64,000 nucleotides of DNA, from contig NZ_CP054698.1 of the NCBI RefSeq assembly GCF_014023275.1, positions 7,091,001-7,155,000 on the forward strand. Reading direction: 5' to 3'. The DNA comes from Nostoc edaphicum CCNP1411 (lineage in GTDB: Bacteria > Cyanobacteriota > Cyanobacteriia > Cyanobacteriales > Nostocaceae). Shown here in pieces: positions 52,999 to 62,344 of the stretch. Every line of letters starts with the position of its first letter. The first letter of the stretch is position 1. A program made the translations under genes and the position numbers. Under the pieces are notes generated by a model. It saw nothing but the letters and a program-made list of their open reading frames with translations. It ran no database searches and was not told the origin of the DNA.

Positions 52999-53869
52999 AT
53001 CGCCTTGCCCATGCTTGTAAGAAATTAATTGCCAATAGCAGTACCAACGAAATTGATAGTAAAACTATGCCAATTACTGTTGCACCAGAATAGTCATACT
53101 GCTCTAACCGTTGGAAAATCAGTACAGGTGCGATTAAATCTTGGAATGGCGTATTGGAAGAGATAATCACAGTCGAACCATACTCCCCAACGGCACGAGA
53201 GAAACCCAAGGCAACACCAGTTAAAATTGTCGGAAATAAAGGTGGCAAAATCACTTTCCAAAAGGTCTGCCATTGAGAAGCACCTAAACACCAGGCGGCT
53301 TCTTCAATTTCATGTTCCATTTCCTGAAGTACGGGTTGCACAGTTCTCACAATAAAAGGTAGTGAGATAAATATCATTGCCACTGCTACTCCCGTCCGGC
53401 TGAAAGATATCTGCTGAATTCCTAAAGGTGCTAGTAGTGAACCTATCCAGCCGTTATTACTGTAAACTGTTGCCAGTGTTAACCCTGCTACCGATGTTGG
53501 TAGTGCAAATGGTAAATCGACTGTGGCATCGATCACGCGTTTGAAGGGAAAGTCGTAACGAACCAGAACCCAAGCAATCAGAGTTCCAAAAATGCCATTC
53601 AGGAAGGCAGCAAATATTGCTGTAACAAAAGTGACATTATAGGTAGATAGTGCGATATCACTGGTTGCGATCGCCCAAAATCTAGATGGAGGTTCTGTAC
53701 CTGCTTTCAAGAACATGGCAATTATGGGGATAAACAACATCACCGTCAAGTATCCAATGGTGATTCGCCAAGTCCAAGGAACCCGCGCCAATTTCTTCCA
53801 AAACGGTTTTTTGGGTTCAACTTCCAAAGAAGGAGATACAGTCGTCACTTCGCTTTGCTCCGAATTCAA
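52985..53869 (-). CDS. cysT: Sulfate ABC transporter permease CysT (CysU)
   Basis: 294 residues. N-terminal cytoplasmic stretch, then six helices; [35 protein letters not shown] is the EAA loop (given here as the landmark [12 protein letters not shown]), and [19 protein letters not shown] is diagnostic of CysT. Partner of CysW in the high-affinity sulfate/thiosulfate importer. It is downstream of sbpA with a repeat-rich 220-base gap. Confidence 0.92.
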   Translation of the reverse strand: MNSEQSEVTTVSPSLEVEPKKPFWKKLARVPWTWRITIGYLTVMLFIPIIAMFLKAGTEPPSRFWAIATSDIALSTYNVTFVTAIFAAFLNGIFGTLIAWVLVRYDFPFKRVIDATVDLPFALPTSVAGLTLATVYSNNGWIGSLLAPLGIQQISFSRTGVAVAMIFISLPFIVRTVQPVLQEMEHEIEEAAWCLGASQWQTFWKVILPPLFPTILTGVALGFSRAVGEYGSTVIISSNTPFQDLIAPVLIFQRLEQYDYSGATVIGIVLLSISLVLLLAINFLQAWARRYDSR

Positions 53870-54089
53870 AATTCAAAATTCAAAATTCAAAATTAGCAGT
53901 ACTCATAAATAAATTTACTTGCTCTGTATTATGAGTCTGGTTAGGTCAGTATTCGTAATTGTTAATTCGTAATTCCTATAGTCTTTATGCACACTCTACG
54001 AATTACATAGCTTACTTCTAACCATTCGTGTAGCGTCTCCTAAAGAGCGCCATTAAGAATTACGAATTACGAATTACGAATTATTTTAG
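53870..54089. repeat. Short tandem repeats between sbpA and cysT
   Basis: Runs of AATTCAAA at about 53865-53895 and of AATTACG at about 54058-54082 (inverted relative to TTCGTAATT at 53949-53975). These are common short tandem repeats; no gene. Confidence 0.6.
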
Positions 54090-55235
54090 TTACCTTTTCT
54101 TTTGGGCTTGAATCTTGTCAAATACACCCCCATCAGCAAAGAACTTCTGATCAATTGCTTCCCAACCGCCCAAGTCTGCAACGGTACCCAAAGTTTTCAC
54201 CTTGGGAAATTTATCTGTAGCTTCTTTACTTTGAGCCACTTCTTCATTAGCGGGACGGAATCCTAATCTGACAAACTCTTGCTGTGCTTCTGGAGTGTAA
54301 AGGAATTTGACAAAACCTTCAGCGACTTCACGGTTGCCATGCTTGTCAACGTTTGTATCTACCACAGCGATCGGATTGTCAATGGATATATTCACGTCGG
54401 GAACGACATAATCAACCTTTTCGCCATTTTGCAGTGCCAAAAGAACTTCGTTTTCGTAGTTGATTAAGACATCTCCCTGTCCTTGCTTGGCGAATGTATC
54501 AGTAGCTTCCCGTGCATCTTTAGGCAAGATTGGTACATTTTGGTAAACTCTAGTCACAAATTCAGTAGCTTTAGCCTCATCGCCACCTGTTTTAATCACA
54601 GAATCCCATAGTGCTAAGAAATTCCACCTAGCAACGCCTGACGTTTTGGGATTAGCAGTAATCAATCTCACACCATCTTTGGCTAAATCTGGCCAGTTCT
54701 TGATGCCTTTAGGATTGCCTGAACGAGTCACTAGTGCTGCAACTGATTTGGAGACAATGCCATTGTTGGGAACTTCTTTCTCCCATCCTGGCTGAATCAA
54801 TCCAGCCTTCTCAATCTTTTGGGTGTCTCCAGCTAGTGCTAGGTGGACAACATCTGCTTCCAAGCCATCGATAACGGCGCGAGTTTGAGTACCAGAACCG
54901 GCATAGCTTTGTTTGAAGGTGACAGTTTGGTTATGATCTTTCTTCCACTGTTCTACAAACTTAGGAATAATCGCTTCGTGAGCCGCTTTGGTGACAGCAA
55001 AAGAAACTAGGGTTACTTCAACATTTGGCTTACTTGCAGCCACAGGACTAGCAGCGGGGGCTTCTGTAGAAGAATTATTCCCAGTCTCACCAGAGCAGGC
55101 GGCAAGTGCCACACTCAATAAAGTACCTACCAAAAAGAGTGATACAAAGCCTTTGAGCGAATTTAGTCTGAACCTATAGGTTATATGTTCAGCGATCGCT
55201 TCTAATCTTTTCAGTTGGCGTTGCCACAAACTCAT
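54090..55235 (-). CDS. sbpA: Sulfate-binding periplasmic lipoprotein
   Basis: 381 residues from MSLWQRQLKRL at 55235; GGAGG precedes this start, so the longer upstream frame is rejected. Membrane lead SLFLVGTLLSVALAACSGE has a lipobox LAAC. The mature protein has VTLVSFAVTKAAHEAIIPKF, QSYAGSGTQTRAVIDGLEAD, NPKTSGVARWNFLALW and GQGDVLINYENEV, the sulfate pocket of SbpA. It delivers sulfate to CysT/CysW. A sulfur-starvation promoter is likely but not identified. Confidence 0.92.
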   Translation of the reverse strand: MSLWQRQLKRLEAIAEHITYRFRLNSLKGFVSLFLVGTLLSVALAACSGETGNNSSTEAPAASPVAASKPNVEVTLVSFAVTKAAHEAIIPKFVEQWKKDHNQTVTFKQSYAGSGTQTRAVIDGLEADVVHLALAGDTQKIEKAGLIQPGWEKEVPNNGIVSKSVAALVTRSGNPKGIKNWPDLAKDGVRLITANPKTSGVARWNFLALWDSVIKTGGDEAKATEFVTRVYQNVPILPKDAREATDTFAKQGQGDVLINYENEVLLALQNGEKVDYVVPDVNISIDNPIAVVDTNVDKHGNREVAEGFVKFLYTPEAQQEFVRLGFRPANEEVAQSKEATDKFPKVKTLGTVADLGGWEAIDQKFFADGGVFDKIQAQKKR

Positions 55236-55533
55236 TCCATTTCCTCCACTAAATCTACAAATAATCGATGGGAATACAGTTATATACTGTTTATAATACT
55301 GGATGATTTCATGTATCCAGTCGCAAATATCAAAAAACCTCAGATTCTTTATCAAGAATATGGTGATTCTACCAGTTATGTGAGGAATTACAAATGCTTT
55401 TATTTTCAACTATCAAATTGTCATCACAATCAGCTACCTGGTATATCAAGCAACTTGCTAGGGAATAGCTAATTTTTGAGGATAGTTTGTTTGTTGTAGT
55501 GTAGGTGTAGCCCTTCATAGACATCGGTTTCGC

Positions 55534-56298
55534 TTAACGCAGTGCAACAAAATCAAGTAACGTCTTTAGTGCAAGGACGATTACTGTAGTGAGAAATATA
55601 CGCCGCAACCAAATGTTGCTGAGTCTGAGAGCAACTCGCGATCCGACGATTCCACCAACGAACATAGTAATACTCAGAATAATACCTAGTTTGTAATCAA
55701 CTATTCCCTGTGTAAAGAAAATAATCGTGGCAATCAGCGAAGAAAAGATGTTGATAAACTTTGTGTTTGCTACTGCTTGCACAAATGTCATCTGAAATAG
55801 ACTGACATAAGCTGCTGTGAGCATGGTGACATAGCCACCACTAAAGAAACCACCATAAACACCAAGCACAAAAGTAGCCACATATCCACCAACTTCTGCT
55901 ATTTTTGATGGTTTCCCTATTCTTGAAACAATTCCAGCATTCCGATTAGTGATTGAAAACACGGCAACCACAATCATCAAAACTGAGATAATCAGAGGCA
56001 TCGATTTTGAAGGTACAACTAAAACAAATAATGCACCGATAATTGAGCCTAAAAGTGTTAGAGAAATCATTATTGGCAAGCGACTATGGTCAATTGCTTT
56101 TTTCCCAATAAAAGGCAATGTACCGCCAACACTCATAAAAGTTAATGCCAACATATTAGTGGCAAGAGCAATACGCGGTTCAATACTCAATTGCAACATT
56201 ATGGGGACAGTAATTAAAGAAGTGCTTCCTGTAATGACACTTATTACACTTGTTATAAAGAAAATTGTAATGAGGAAGAGTAATTGAAGAGTGGTCAT
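55534..56298 (-). CDS. TauE/SafE-family permease
   Basis: 254 residues with seven or eight helices. The two half-repeats are visible in SVISVITGSTSLITVPIML near the N-terminus and GVYGGFFSGGYVTMLTAAYV in the middle, the GGxxxG-type motifs of the family. Members export sulfite, sulfoacetate or other organic anions. It lies upstream of the sulfate uptake genes (same strand, about 300 bases), which fits sulfur-anion transport, but the substrate is open. Confidence 0.85.
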   Translation of the reverse strand: MTTLQLLFLITIFFITSVISVITGSTSLITVPIMLQLSIEPRIALATNMLALTFMSVGGTLPFIGKKAIDHSRLPIMISLTLLGSIIGALFVLVVPSKSMPLIISVLMIVVAVFSITNRNAGIVSRIGKPSKIAEVGGYVATFVLGVYGGFFSGGYVTMLTAAYVSLFQMTFVQAVANTKFINIFSSLIATIIFFTQGIVDYKLGIILSITMFVGGIVGSRVALRLSNIWLRRIFLTTVIVLALKTLLDFVALR

Positions 56299-56844
56299 TA
56301 TAAATTATATTCTTATGTTGTTAGCAATACATCTTTGTAGTGATGATTGCAGTAGACAAAAGATATCTAACACTCTTGTTATATAAAGAGTTACAGAATT
56401 ATTTAATTATATTAATATAGATAAGATTCAGTGTAAAGTATAAATTTTATACCAAAAAAAGTGGTATTTTATATATAAATTGGTAACAACTAAGTTGGGG
56501 AAAGTTGTATAAGTCAAGACAGTTCAGGTAAAACTAAAATACTTGTAGAGACGGCGATTTATAGCGGTTCTCGCGTGGATGCAATACACTCTGACCTCTC
56601 TCCTTTTAGGAGAGAGGCTTTGAATCTTGCTCCCCTTCCCTTGTAGGGAAGGGGCTGGGGGTTAGGTTTGTATTGGACTCAACCGAGAAGCGATTTATCG
56701 CGTCTCAAAAACCCATGATTTTGTACAAGTAGCGCTTAACCCAAGCGTATTGTTGTATAAGTTGGGAAATTACAACAGTGAACCACATCTGTTGTAGAGA
56801 AAATTGTTTATGAGTGTCAACTGAAAGTAAAAAATTTCATCATT
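56299..56844. other. Intergenic region with nested repeat element
   Basis: Contains the repeat pair described at 56545-56705. The remainder is AT-rich without a visible gene. Confidence 0.5.
56563..56689. mobile_element. 127-bp MITE-like element with 9-bp target duplication
   Basis: Flanked by direct GCGATTTAT at 56554-56562 and 56690-56698. Imperfect inverted ends: TTCTCGCGTGGATGCAATAC and, inverted, TTCTCGGTTGAGTCCAATAC. The interior has two hairpins (CTCTCTCC/GGAGAGAG; CCCCTTCCC/GGGAAGGGG). It interrupts half of the palindromic element known intact at 41936-41999. Confidence 0.7.
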
Positions 56845-57891
56845 TCATCTATTCAAAGACATCACGGACACGATTTTCTCCGCTTCATCTACCGTGATTT
56901 TCGCCAGCCCAAATTGTTCAATTACCGCTGCATTCGTCGTTAAATGCCTACTCACTTCAGCCACTCGATACTGACTTTCCTGTGATGCTAAAGCAGCTGG
57001 TAATAATAACTGATCTGCTAAATGCTCATCTACTGCTGCGCCGGTGTGATGAAACTCAAGCAGCTGCTGACAAGCAATCTCTGCAACTGTTTCTGCCGAC
57101 AACCGTAATCGCCCAAATCCACCAAAGCCAGTCAAGCTGTTCTGATATTCAGCAGTTAGGAAAATACCTGCCCCTGGTGCCACACCTCTTTCTCGCAAAG
57201 TCTGTACAGCAACTTTCAAATTGGCTTCCCGTAACAAATTTTCGGCACGATTTGCCATCCGTTGGGGAATATGGGAAGGCAATTCTGTCACCACTGCTAG
57301 TCCTCGCACCCGTTGTAACTCTCCCCGTTCCAACAAGTTGATCCCACCGAGTTTACCACCACCATCTACCTGCAACTGTACCTCACCCCCACCTTGGGGA
57401 TACCAACCCCAAGCGCCTAGCTTGACTTGGGCTTCTACTCCCATGCGTTGCAGTATGGGCAGATAAACTTGCTCAATGTACGTCACTGTGGGACTAAAGT
57501 TAACGTGAGTTCCACCCTTGAGTGTTACCTGAGAATTACCAGATGCTAGTGCCAAAGGTAAAAGAATTGTCTGTAAAACTAGAGCGATCGCACCCGCAGA
57601 ACCACCTTGTTGTGCTTTACTAACATCAAAGGTATAAATTCCAGCTTGCACAGCACTACCTGGGATGAATTCTAGCAGCATTGAACCCAAAGCATCACCC
57701 CGTAGTTGGGCATTACAAATTCTACCCGCAGCCCGAACGGCTGTTAAGTGTTGTGCTGCTAATCCTGGCTTTTTGCGTCCAGCGCGAATGCCTGTAATTC
57801 GTATGGGTTCGCCAGTGATGGCGGCTAGACTTAAGGAAGTGCGGAGAACTTGTCCGCCTCCCTCTCCGTAGGAACCGTCAATTTCAATCAT
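56845..57891 (-). CDS. rtcA: RNA 3'-terminal phosphate cyclase
   Basis: 348 residues, normal for RtcA. IDGSYGEGGGQVLRTSLSLAAITG is the N-terminal signature; RAGRKKPGLAAQHLTAV and GGTHVNFSPTVTYIEQVYLP follow, then GGGEVQLQV. The catalytic His lies in HLADQLLLPAALA. It converts RNA 3'-phosphate to 2',3'-cyclic phosphate via an adenylated intermediate. It stands alone; no rtcB or rtcR in the window. Confidence 0.95.
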   Translation of the reverse strand: MIEIDGSYGEGGGQVLRTSLSLAAITGEPIRITGIRAGRKKPGLAAQHLTAVRAAGRICNAQLRGDALGSMLLEFIPGSAVQAGIYTFDVSKAQQGGSAGAIALVLQTILLPLALASGNSQVTLKGGTHVNFSPTVTYIEQVYLPILQRMGVEAQVKLGAWGWYPQGGGEVQLQVDGGGKLGGINLLERGELQRVRGLAVVTELPSHIPQRMANRAENLLREANLKVAVQTLRERGVAPGAGIFLTAEYQNSLTGFGGFGRLRLSAETVAEIACQQLLEFHHTGAAVDEHLADQLLLPAALASQESQYRVAEVSRHLTTNAAVIEQFGLAKITVDEAEKIVSVMSLNR

Positions 57892-58337
57892 GGGCGATTT
57901 TGGGATGTTGGATTTTGGGTTCTCTGAAAAGAATTCAGGAGTCAGGAGTCAGAATGGGCTAAACGCCCCGCTACCGCTAACAGAATTGAATTGGAATCCG
58001 ACTGAGGAATGAATACATGGTAAAACATCACAATCTGATCTTTCTGGCGGAAGTTGTCGCTCCGACTTTCCGCGCTTAATCCGCCACTTTCTGATTCTGA
58101 TTCCTGAATTCTGACTTCTGAATTCTTCTTCAAACCACGGCTCTTAAAATCAAACCACAAATTATAAACGCCCAACAACGAGCTTTTTGGAGGGAGGTTA
58201 CACAAATATACAGAGAAATTTCTGATATATGTTTCTGTAGTTTCCTAATTTACGCGATGTGCAACTTAATATTTTGGCCTCACTTCTATTCCCTAGTATA
58301 AAAGGGGGTTGGGTTTGAGTAAAAGTTGCACATGGCG
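57892..58337. repeat. Intergenic region with inverted-repeat element
   Basis: GAATTCAGGAGTCAGGAGTC at 57931 is imperfectly inverted at 58094-58125. The interior is non-coding. The rest (58126-58337) shows nothing. Confidence 0.5.
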
Positions 58338-59705
58338 TTAATTTTGAACCTTGAATTGAAGAACCTTGCTTTTACCGGGGTTCATCAACCCATAAGGATC
58401 AACTATTTCTTTAAATTTTAATTGCTCAGGAGCAATTACTTTTCTGCCTCCCTCTTCAATAATACACGTGTGGGGATTGGCAATACTCACACCCTGTTCT
58501 TCGTGATAGTGGATAATTTCATTGAGGCGTTCTTCGGTAGTGTAGCGCACAAGTTGCAAAGCACCAGGAACTACAGCACCGTTTACCCGAAAAAATTCCA
58601 AATGCATCATGACTTCATCGCCGAAGTGATGATACATATGCTCTACTAGTTTTAAACTGCGTAGGCGCAGCCCGCCGGAGGCATCGCTAGGAAACATACT
58701 TTGTAAGTAGGTAATTGCAGTATCTACACTCCGAGCGTGTAAGGTAGTGTGGTTCCAAGTAAATTCTGCTAAATTTATACCTTTGCCTGCTTCTTCGGCT
58801 GGTTTTTTATATGTGATTTTGCCACCATATTGCTGCACCAAACCTGGTAAAAATTCCAAACTCGGTTCGGAAATTATCAAAAATACTGGGTGAGTCCCTT
58901 CAGGAATGTACTGTTGTAGGGCATGAAAATATTGGGGAATTTGGGATGCAAAGACAGAAATCAACTTTTTAATCATGCCATCAGCATTACCAAGAGCCTG
59001 ACCAAACTTTGCTGCTGTCATAAACTCGTCAAATGTCACAATGACTTCTGCCCAAGGATAAGCTGGTGCTAAGGGGATTTCTACTTCGGTGATGATGCCG
59101 TTAATTCCCCAAGCATGATTAACCTTTTGCACATCGTCGCCGCGTAATTCGATCGCACGGGGTTCATCTTCTACAGTTATTACTCGCAATGCTAAGATAT
59201 TACCGCGATCGCCTAGTAATCCATATTGGATCGAGCCAATGCCCCCACTTCCCCCAGCAATAAACCCGCCAATTGTCGCTGTGCGGTACGTGGAAGGGGC
59301 CATACGGATTTCCCAGCCGATTTCTCTGGTTTTTTTATCCAAAGTTGCCAACTTCACCCCAACTTCTACCCGCGCCACCCCCGGTTTTACCCAAGGAATC
59401 TCTTGCATCCGCGTCATGTCTAAAATTACGCCACCATGCAACGGTACACATTGCCCATAATTCCCAGTTCCCGCACCCCGCACAGTTACAGGTACACGGT
59501 GTTTCGCGCAGGCGGCTGCAACTTTTAAAACCTCTGCTTCATTGGCGGGACGCACTACGATATCCCCCACTTTTCCCTCTAGTTTCGGCACTAGCACTGG
59601 ACTAAAGGTGTGGTAATCCTGGGATAATTTTGCGACTTGGGCGGAATCGGTGATGGTTTCTATCCCTTCTAGAGAATTAATCAGGGCATCCAATTTTATT
59701 GTCAT
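58338..59705 (-). CDS. FAD-binding oxidoreductase, GlcD/glycolate-oxidase-like
   Basis: 455 residues. The PCMH-type FAD domain (about 40-225) has VTVRGAGTGNYGQCVPLHGG and VGVKLATLDKKTREIGWEI, then GGFIAGGSGGIGSIQYGLLGDR. The C-terminal substrate domain (about 230-450) ends with the EGGRKVIAPEQLKFK and DPYGLMNPGKSK motif of this flavoprotein class. It oxidises a 2-hydroxy acid or related substrate. It lies 104 bases downstream of the broken ABC permease on the same strand, so it may have belonged to that uptake operon. Confidence 0.85.
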   Translation of the reverse strand: MTIKLDALINSLEGIETITDSAQVAKLSQDYHTFSPVLVPKLEGKVGDIVVRPANEAEVLKVAAACAKHRVPVTVRGAGTGNYGQCVPLHGGVILDMTRMQEIPWVKPGVARVEVGVKLATLDKKTREIGWEIRMAPSTYRTATIGGFIAGGSGGIGSIQYGLLGDRGNILALRVITVEDEPRAIELRGDDVQKVNHAWGINGIITEVEIPLAPAYPWAEVIVTFDEFMTAAKFGQALGNADGMIKKLISVFASQIPQYFHALQQYIPEGTHPVFLIISEPSLEFLPGLVQQYGGKITYKKPAEEAGKGINLAEFTWNHTTLHARSVDTAITYLQSMFPSDASGGLRLRSLKLVEHMYHHFGDEVMMHLEFFRVNGAVVPGALQLVRYTTEERLNEIIHYHEEQGVSIANPHTCIIEEGGRKVIAPEQLKFKEIVDPYGLMNPGKSKVLQFKVQN

Positions 59706-60048
59706 AGCTTATATCCTTTTTTTACGCAGAGGAACGTCAAGGTTCGCTGAGGAGTTTATTCTCTGCGCTCCTCTGGGTTGTAAAATCTTAATTCTCATGT
59801 TTCACAGCACTATTCATGCCACTTACTTAATATAAAGTCAGATAGGGCACTAAAGTTGAAATAGGTTGAGCAGATTCCGTCAAGGCTGTTGAGTCCTAGT
59901 GTAGTGTTAGATACGATGGGGAAAAAGGTGACAATCCAGGCACAAACTACCAAGGCGGCGAAGGTGTTATTTTTTAGCCAGAGAATTATTAAGGGTGCGA
60001 TCGCAAATATGGGAGTTGTTTGTAAAATGACTGCATAGGGAAATAACC

Positions 60049-61924
60049 GTATCCGCTCAATAAATCGGGGTAGTAGAAAAAATAACAAAGTAGAGAGATG
60101 CACATAGGGTCGTAGAATATATGACATGGCGCAAAAGCAATCTCCAGAAAAACAAGTAGAGGCATTGTTGCAAACCATCGACCCCTCAAAGTTTGCAGAC
60201 GAATCCTTGCGCCAGACATTAACTGTTCTGCTAAACGTCATAGAGCAGCAACAATCAGAGATAAAAGAATTACGTGAAGAAAACCAAAAACTACGGGACG
60301 AAAACAATCGTCTGAAAGGCGAACAGGGGAAACCAGAAATCAAGAGCAATCAGTCGAAAGGGTTCAAGAGCAATCATTCATCCGAAAAAGAACGACACAC
60401 TCCAAAAAAACATACGAAAAGTAGCAAAAATCAGAGCATAAAAGTAGACAGGACATGCATTCTGGATTATCCGGCGAGTGAGCTACCGCCTGATGCACAG
60501 TTCAAAGGCTATGAAGAGGTAATCATTCAAGATATTTCACTGTTAACTGATAACGTATTATTCCCGGGAAAGAAAAATATTACTCGCCTAGTGTTGGAAA
60601 AAACGTATTTAGCATCTTTGCCACCTGGTTACGATGGAGAATTTGATCTGGGAATAAAAGCTCTAGTAATTAGCTTATATTACGGCGGTAATATGACCCA
60701 AGGTAAGTTGCTAGAGTTTTTAGAGAATATTGGGATCTCAATGTCGGCTGGCTATTTATCAAATCTACTCATCAAAAACTTAGGCGATTTTGAAGCTGAA
60801 TATAATCAAGTTTATACATCTGGGTTAGAAAGTAGCTCGTGGCAGCATATAGACCAAACAAGTGCCCGTGTTAAAGGAGTAAATCAGACCACGAATGTAA
60901 TTTGTAACCCCTGGTACACAGTCTACTCAACTACAGCTAAGAAAGACCGACTAAGCGTAATTGGGGTCTTGCAAAATAGACAAGAGCTTGAATATGTTCT
61001 AAATGGGCTGACTTACGAGTTGCTTACAAGTTTTAATGTCCCAACTAAATGGCACAATCAAATGAAATTGTTGCCGCAAGAAACAGTTTTGACTGAATTA
61101 GAGTTTAATTCATTGCTGGATACGTATTTAAGCAAGCTAGGTTCTCAATACCGGACTCGTGTTTTGGAAGCTGCTGCAATTTCGTTCTATCATCAGCAAT
61201 CTCAAATACCAGTGGTAGAATTTCTGGTCTGCGATGATGCACCCCAATTCAAATTAATTACAGATAATTTGGCTTTATGTTGGGTACATGAAGCCAGACA
61301 TTATAAAAAAATTAAGTCCATTTGTTGGTTTTTGTCAACAAACATTAGACAAATTTTTAGGGGAATTTTGGGATTACTACCGAGAATTAGTCGCTTACAG
61401 AAATTCCCCCTTCCCCAAAAAACCAAACAGGAATTAAAGACTAAATTCTGTCAGCTATTCGGTACTGAAACTGGATATAAACAATTAGATGAGCGAAAAA
61501 AATTAACGGCAGCTAAAGAGTCTGAACTACTGCTGGTCTTAGAGTATCCAAACTTACCTTTACATAATAATCCGGCGGAATTAGCTGCTAGGACTATGGT
61601 GCAGCGACGAAAAATTAGTTACGCCACTCAAACGAGTGAGGGTACTAAGGCATGGGACATTTTTATGTCTCTTGTTGCCACTACTCGTAAATTGGGAATC
61701 AGCTTCTTTGAATATATACATGACCGGATTTCTCTCTCTGATAAAATCCCCGAATTGGACACTATTATTCGCTCAAAATTTTCTATTAATCCTCAACCTT
61801 TATAGTCAAGCGTTTGCATTCAAATAGAATCCCTGCGTTAGAACAATCTAGTTAACTCTCAATAAATTGGATGTTAGCAAGTCTTTTTACTTTTATTCGC
61901 TACCCCGACTTATTGAGCCGATAC
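60049..61924 (+). mobile_element. IS66-family insertion sequence, complete
   Basis: 1876 bp. The 25-bp terminal inverted repeats begin GTATCCGCTCAATAAATCGG at the left and, inverted, GTATCGGCTCAATAAGTCGG at the right (two mismatches). Both sides carry the direct repeat AAATAACC (60041-60048, 61925-61932), the 8-bp target duplication of the IS66 family. One transposase gene, no tnpA/tnpB, as in the ISBst12 group. Confidence 0.9.
60126..61805 (+). CDS. IS66-family transposase (TnpC)
   Basis: 559 residues. N-terminal coiled coil (IEQQQSEIKELREENQKLRD), a basic linker, then the DDE domain. The likely catalytic residues are Asp in SWQHIDQTSARV, Asp in VCDDAPQF, and Glu in LHNNPAELAARTM. The end GTKAWDIFMSLVATTRKLG is typical. 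The frame is intact and both element ends are preserved, so the element could still move. No stop or frameshift seen. Confidence 0.93.
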   Translation: MAQKQSPEKQVEALLQTIDPSKFADESLRQTLTVLLNVIEQQQSEIKELREENQKLRDENNRLKGEQGKPEIKSNQSKGFKSNHSSEKERHTPKKHTKSSKNQSIKVDRTCILDYPASELPPDAQFKGYEEVIIQDISLLTDNVLFPGKKNITRLVLEKTYLASLPPGYDGEFDLGIKALVISLYYGGNMTQGKLLEFLENIGISMSAGYLSNLLIKNLGDFEAEYNQVYTSGLESSSWQHIDQTSARVKGVNQTTNVICNPWYTVYSTTAKKDRLSVIGVLQNRQELEYVLNGLTYELLTSFNVPTKWHNQMKLLPQETVLTELEFNSLLDTYLSKLGSQYRTRVLEAAAISFYHQQSQIPVVEFLVCDDAPQFKLITDNLALCWVHEARHYKKIKSICWFLSTNIRQIFRGILGLLPRISRLQKFPLPQKTKQELKTKFCQLFGTETGYKQLDERKKLTAAKESELLLVLEYPNLPLHNNPAELAARTMVQRRKISYATQTSEGTKAWDIFMSLVATTRKLGISFFEYIHDRISLSDKIPELDTIIRSKFSINPQPL

Positions 61925-62344
61925 AAATAACCTGCGTTCAATCCATTTACTTTGGGTGAACAAAATGCGCCATAAGTAAACCAGAAATAGCCGCAGTAAG
62001 AAAAGCAAAGACTGTGATTTGCAGTGTAATTAATAGTGATGAAAAAGCTCATTTTAATCAGTAATTAAAGTTTTAAATACTAATAAATGGCTGGAAAAAT
62101 ATAAGCAATTATATATGTTATCCGCACAAATATATCCCATAAGACTAATGCTGTCATCCCAACTATAATTGATGTCCAAACGTCAGCAAAAAAAGTTATT
62201 TGGTGTTTTTTGTGATTGAGTGCGACGGAGAAACAGCATATAAGTTTAAATTTAAATATGAAATTACAGCGATATTACTATTGGATGTAATAAACTACAA
62301 TCCAGTATTATCCTAATCGTAACAAACATCATGGTCACGCATCT

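Larger units (their letters stand above)
59810..62205 (-). pseudogene. ABC transporter permease (SsuC/TauC type), broken by IS66 and point mutations
   Basis: Reading down the minus strand: first helix ADVWTSIIVGMTALVLWDIF at about 62195-62120, an in-frame stop, TLITD followed by another stop, then LLITLQITVFAFLTAAISGL, then FTQSKWIERR at 61940, where the IS66 element enters. On the other side LFPYAVILQTTPIFAIAPLI, NNTFAALVVCAWIVTFFPIV and SNTTLGLNSLD continue to about 59880. Removing the IS and one 8-bp duplicate joins KWIERRLFPYAV exactly. Two or more frameshifts and stops exist beside the insertion, and the last about 90 codons are lost. Confidence 0.85.

Noticed and set aside
55236..55409. 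N-terminal extension of SbpA
   Set aside because: GGAGG and the signal peptide place the start at 55235.
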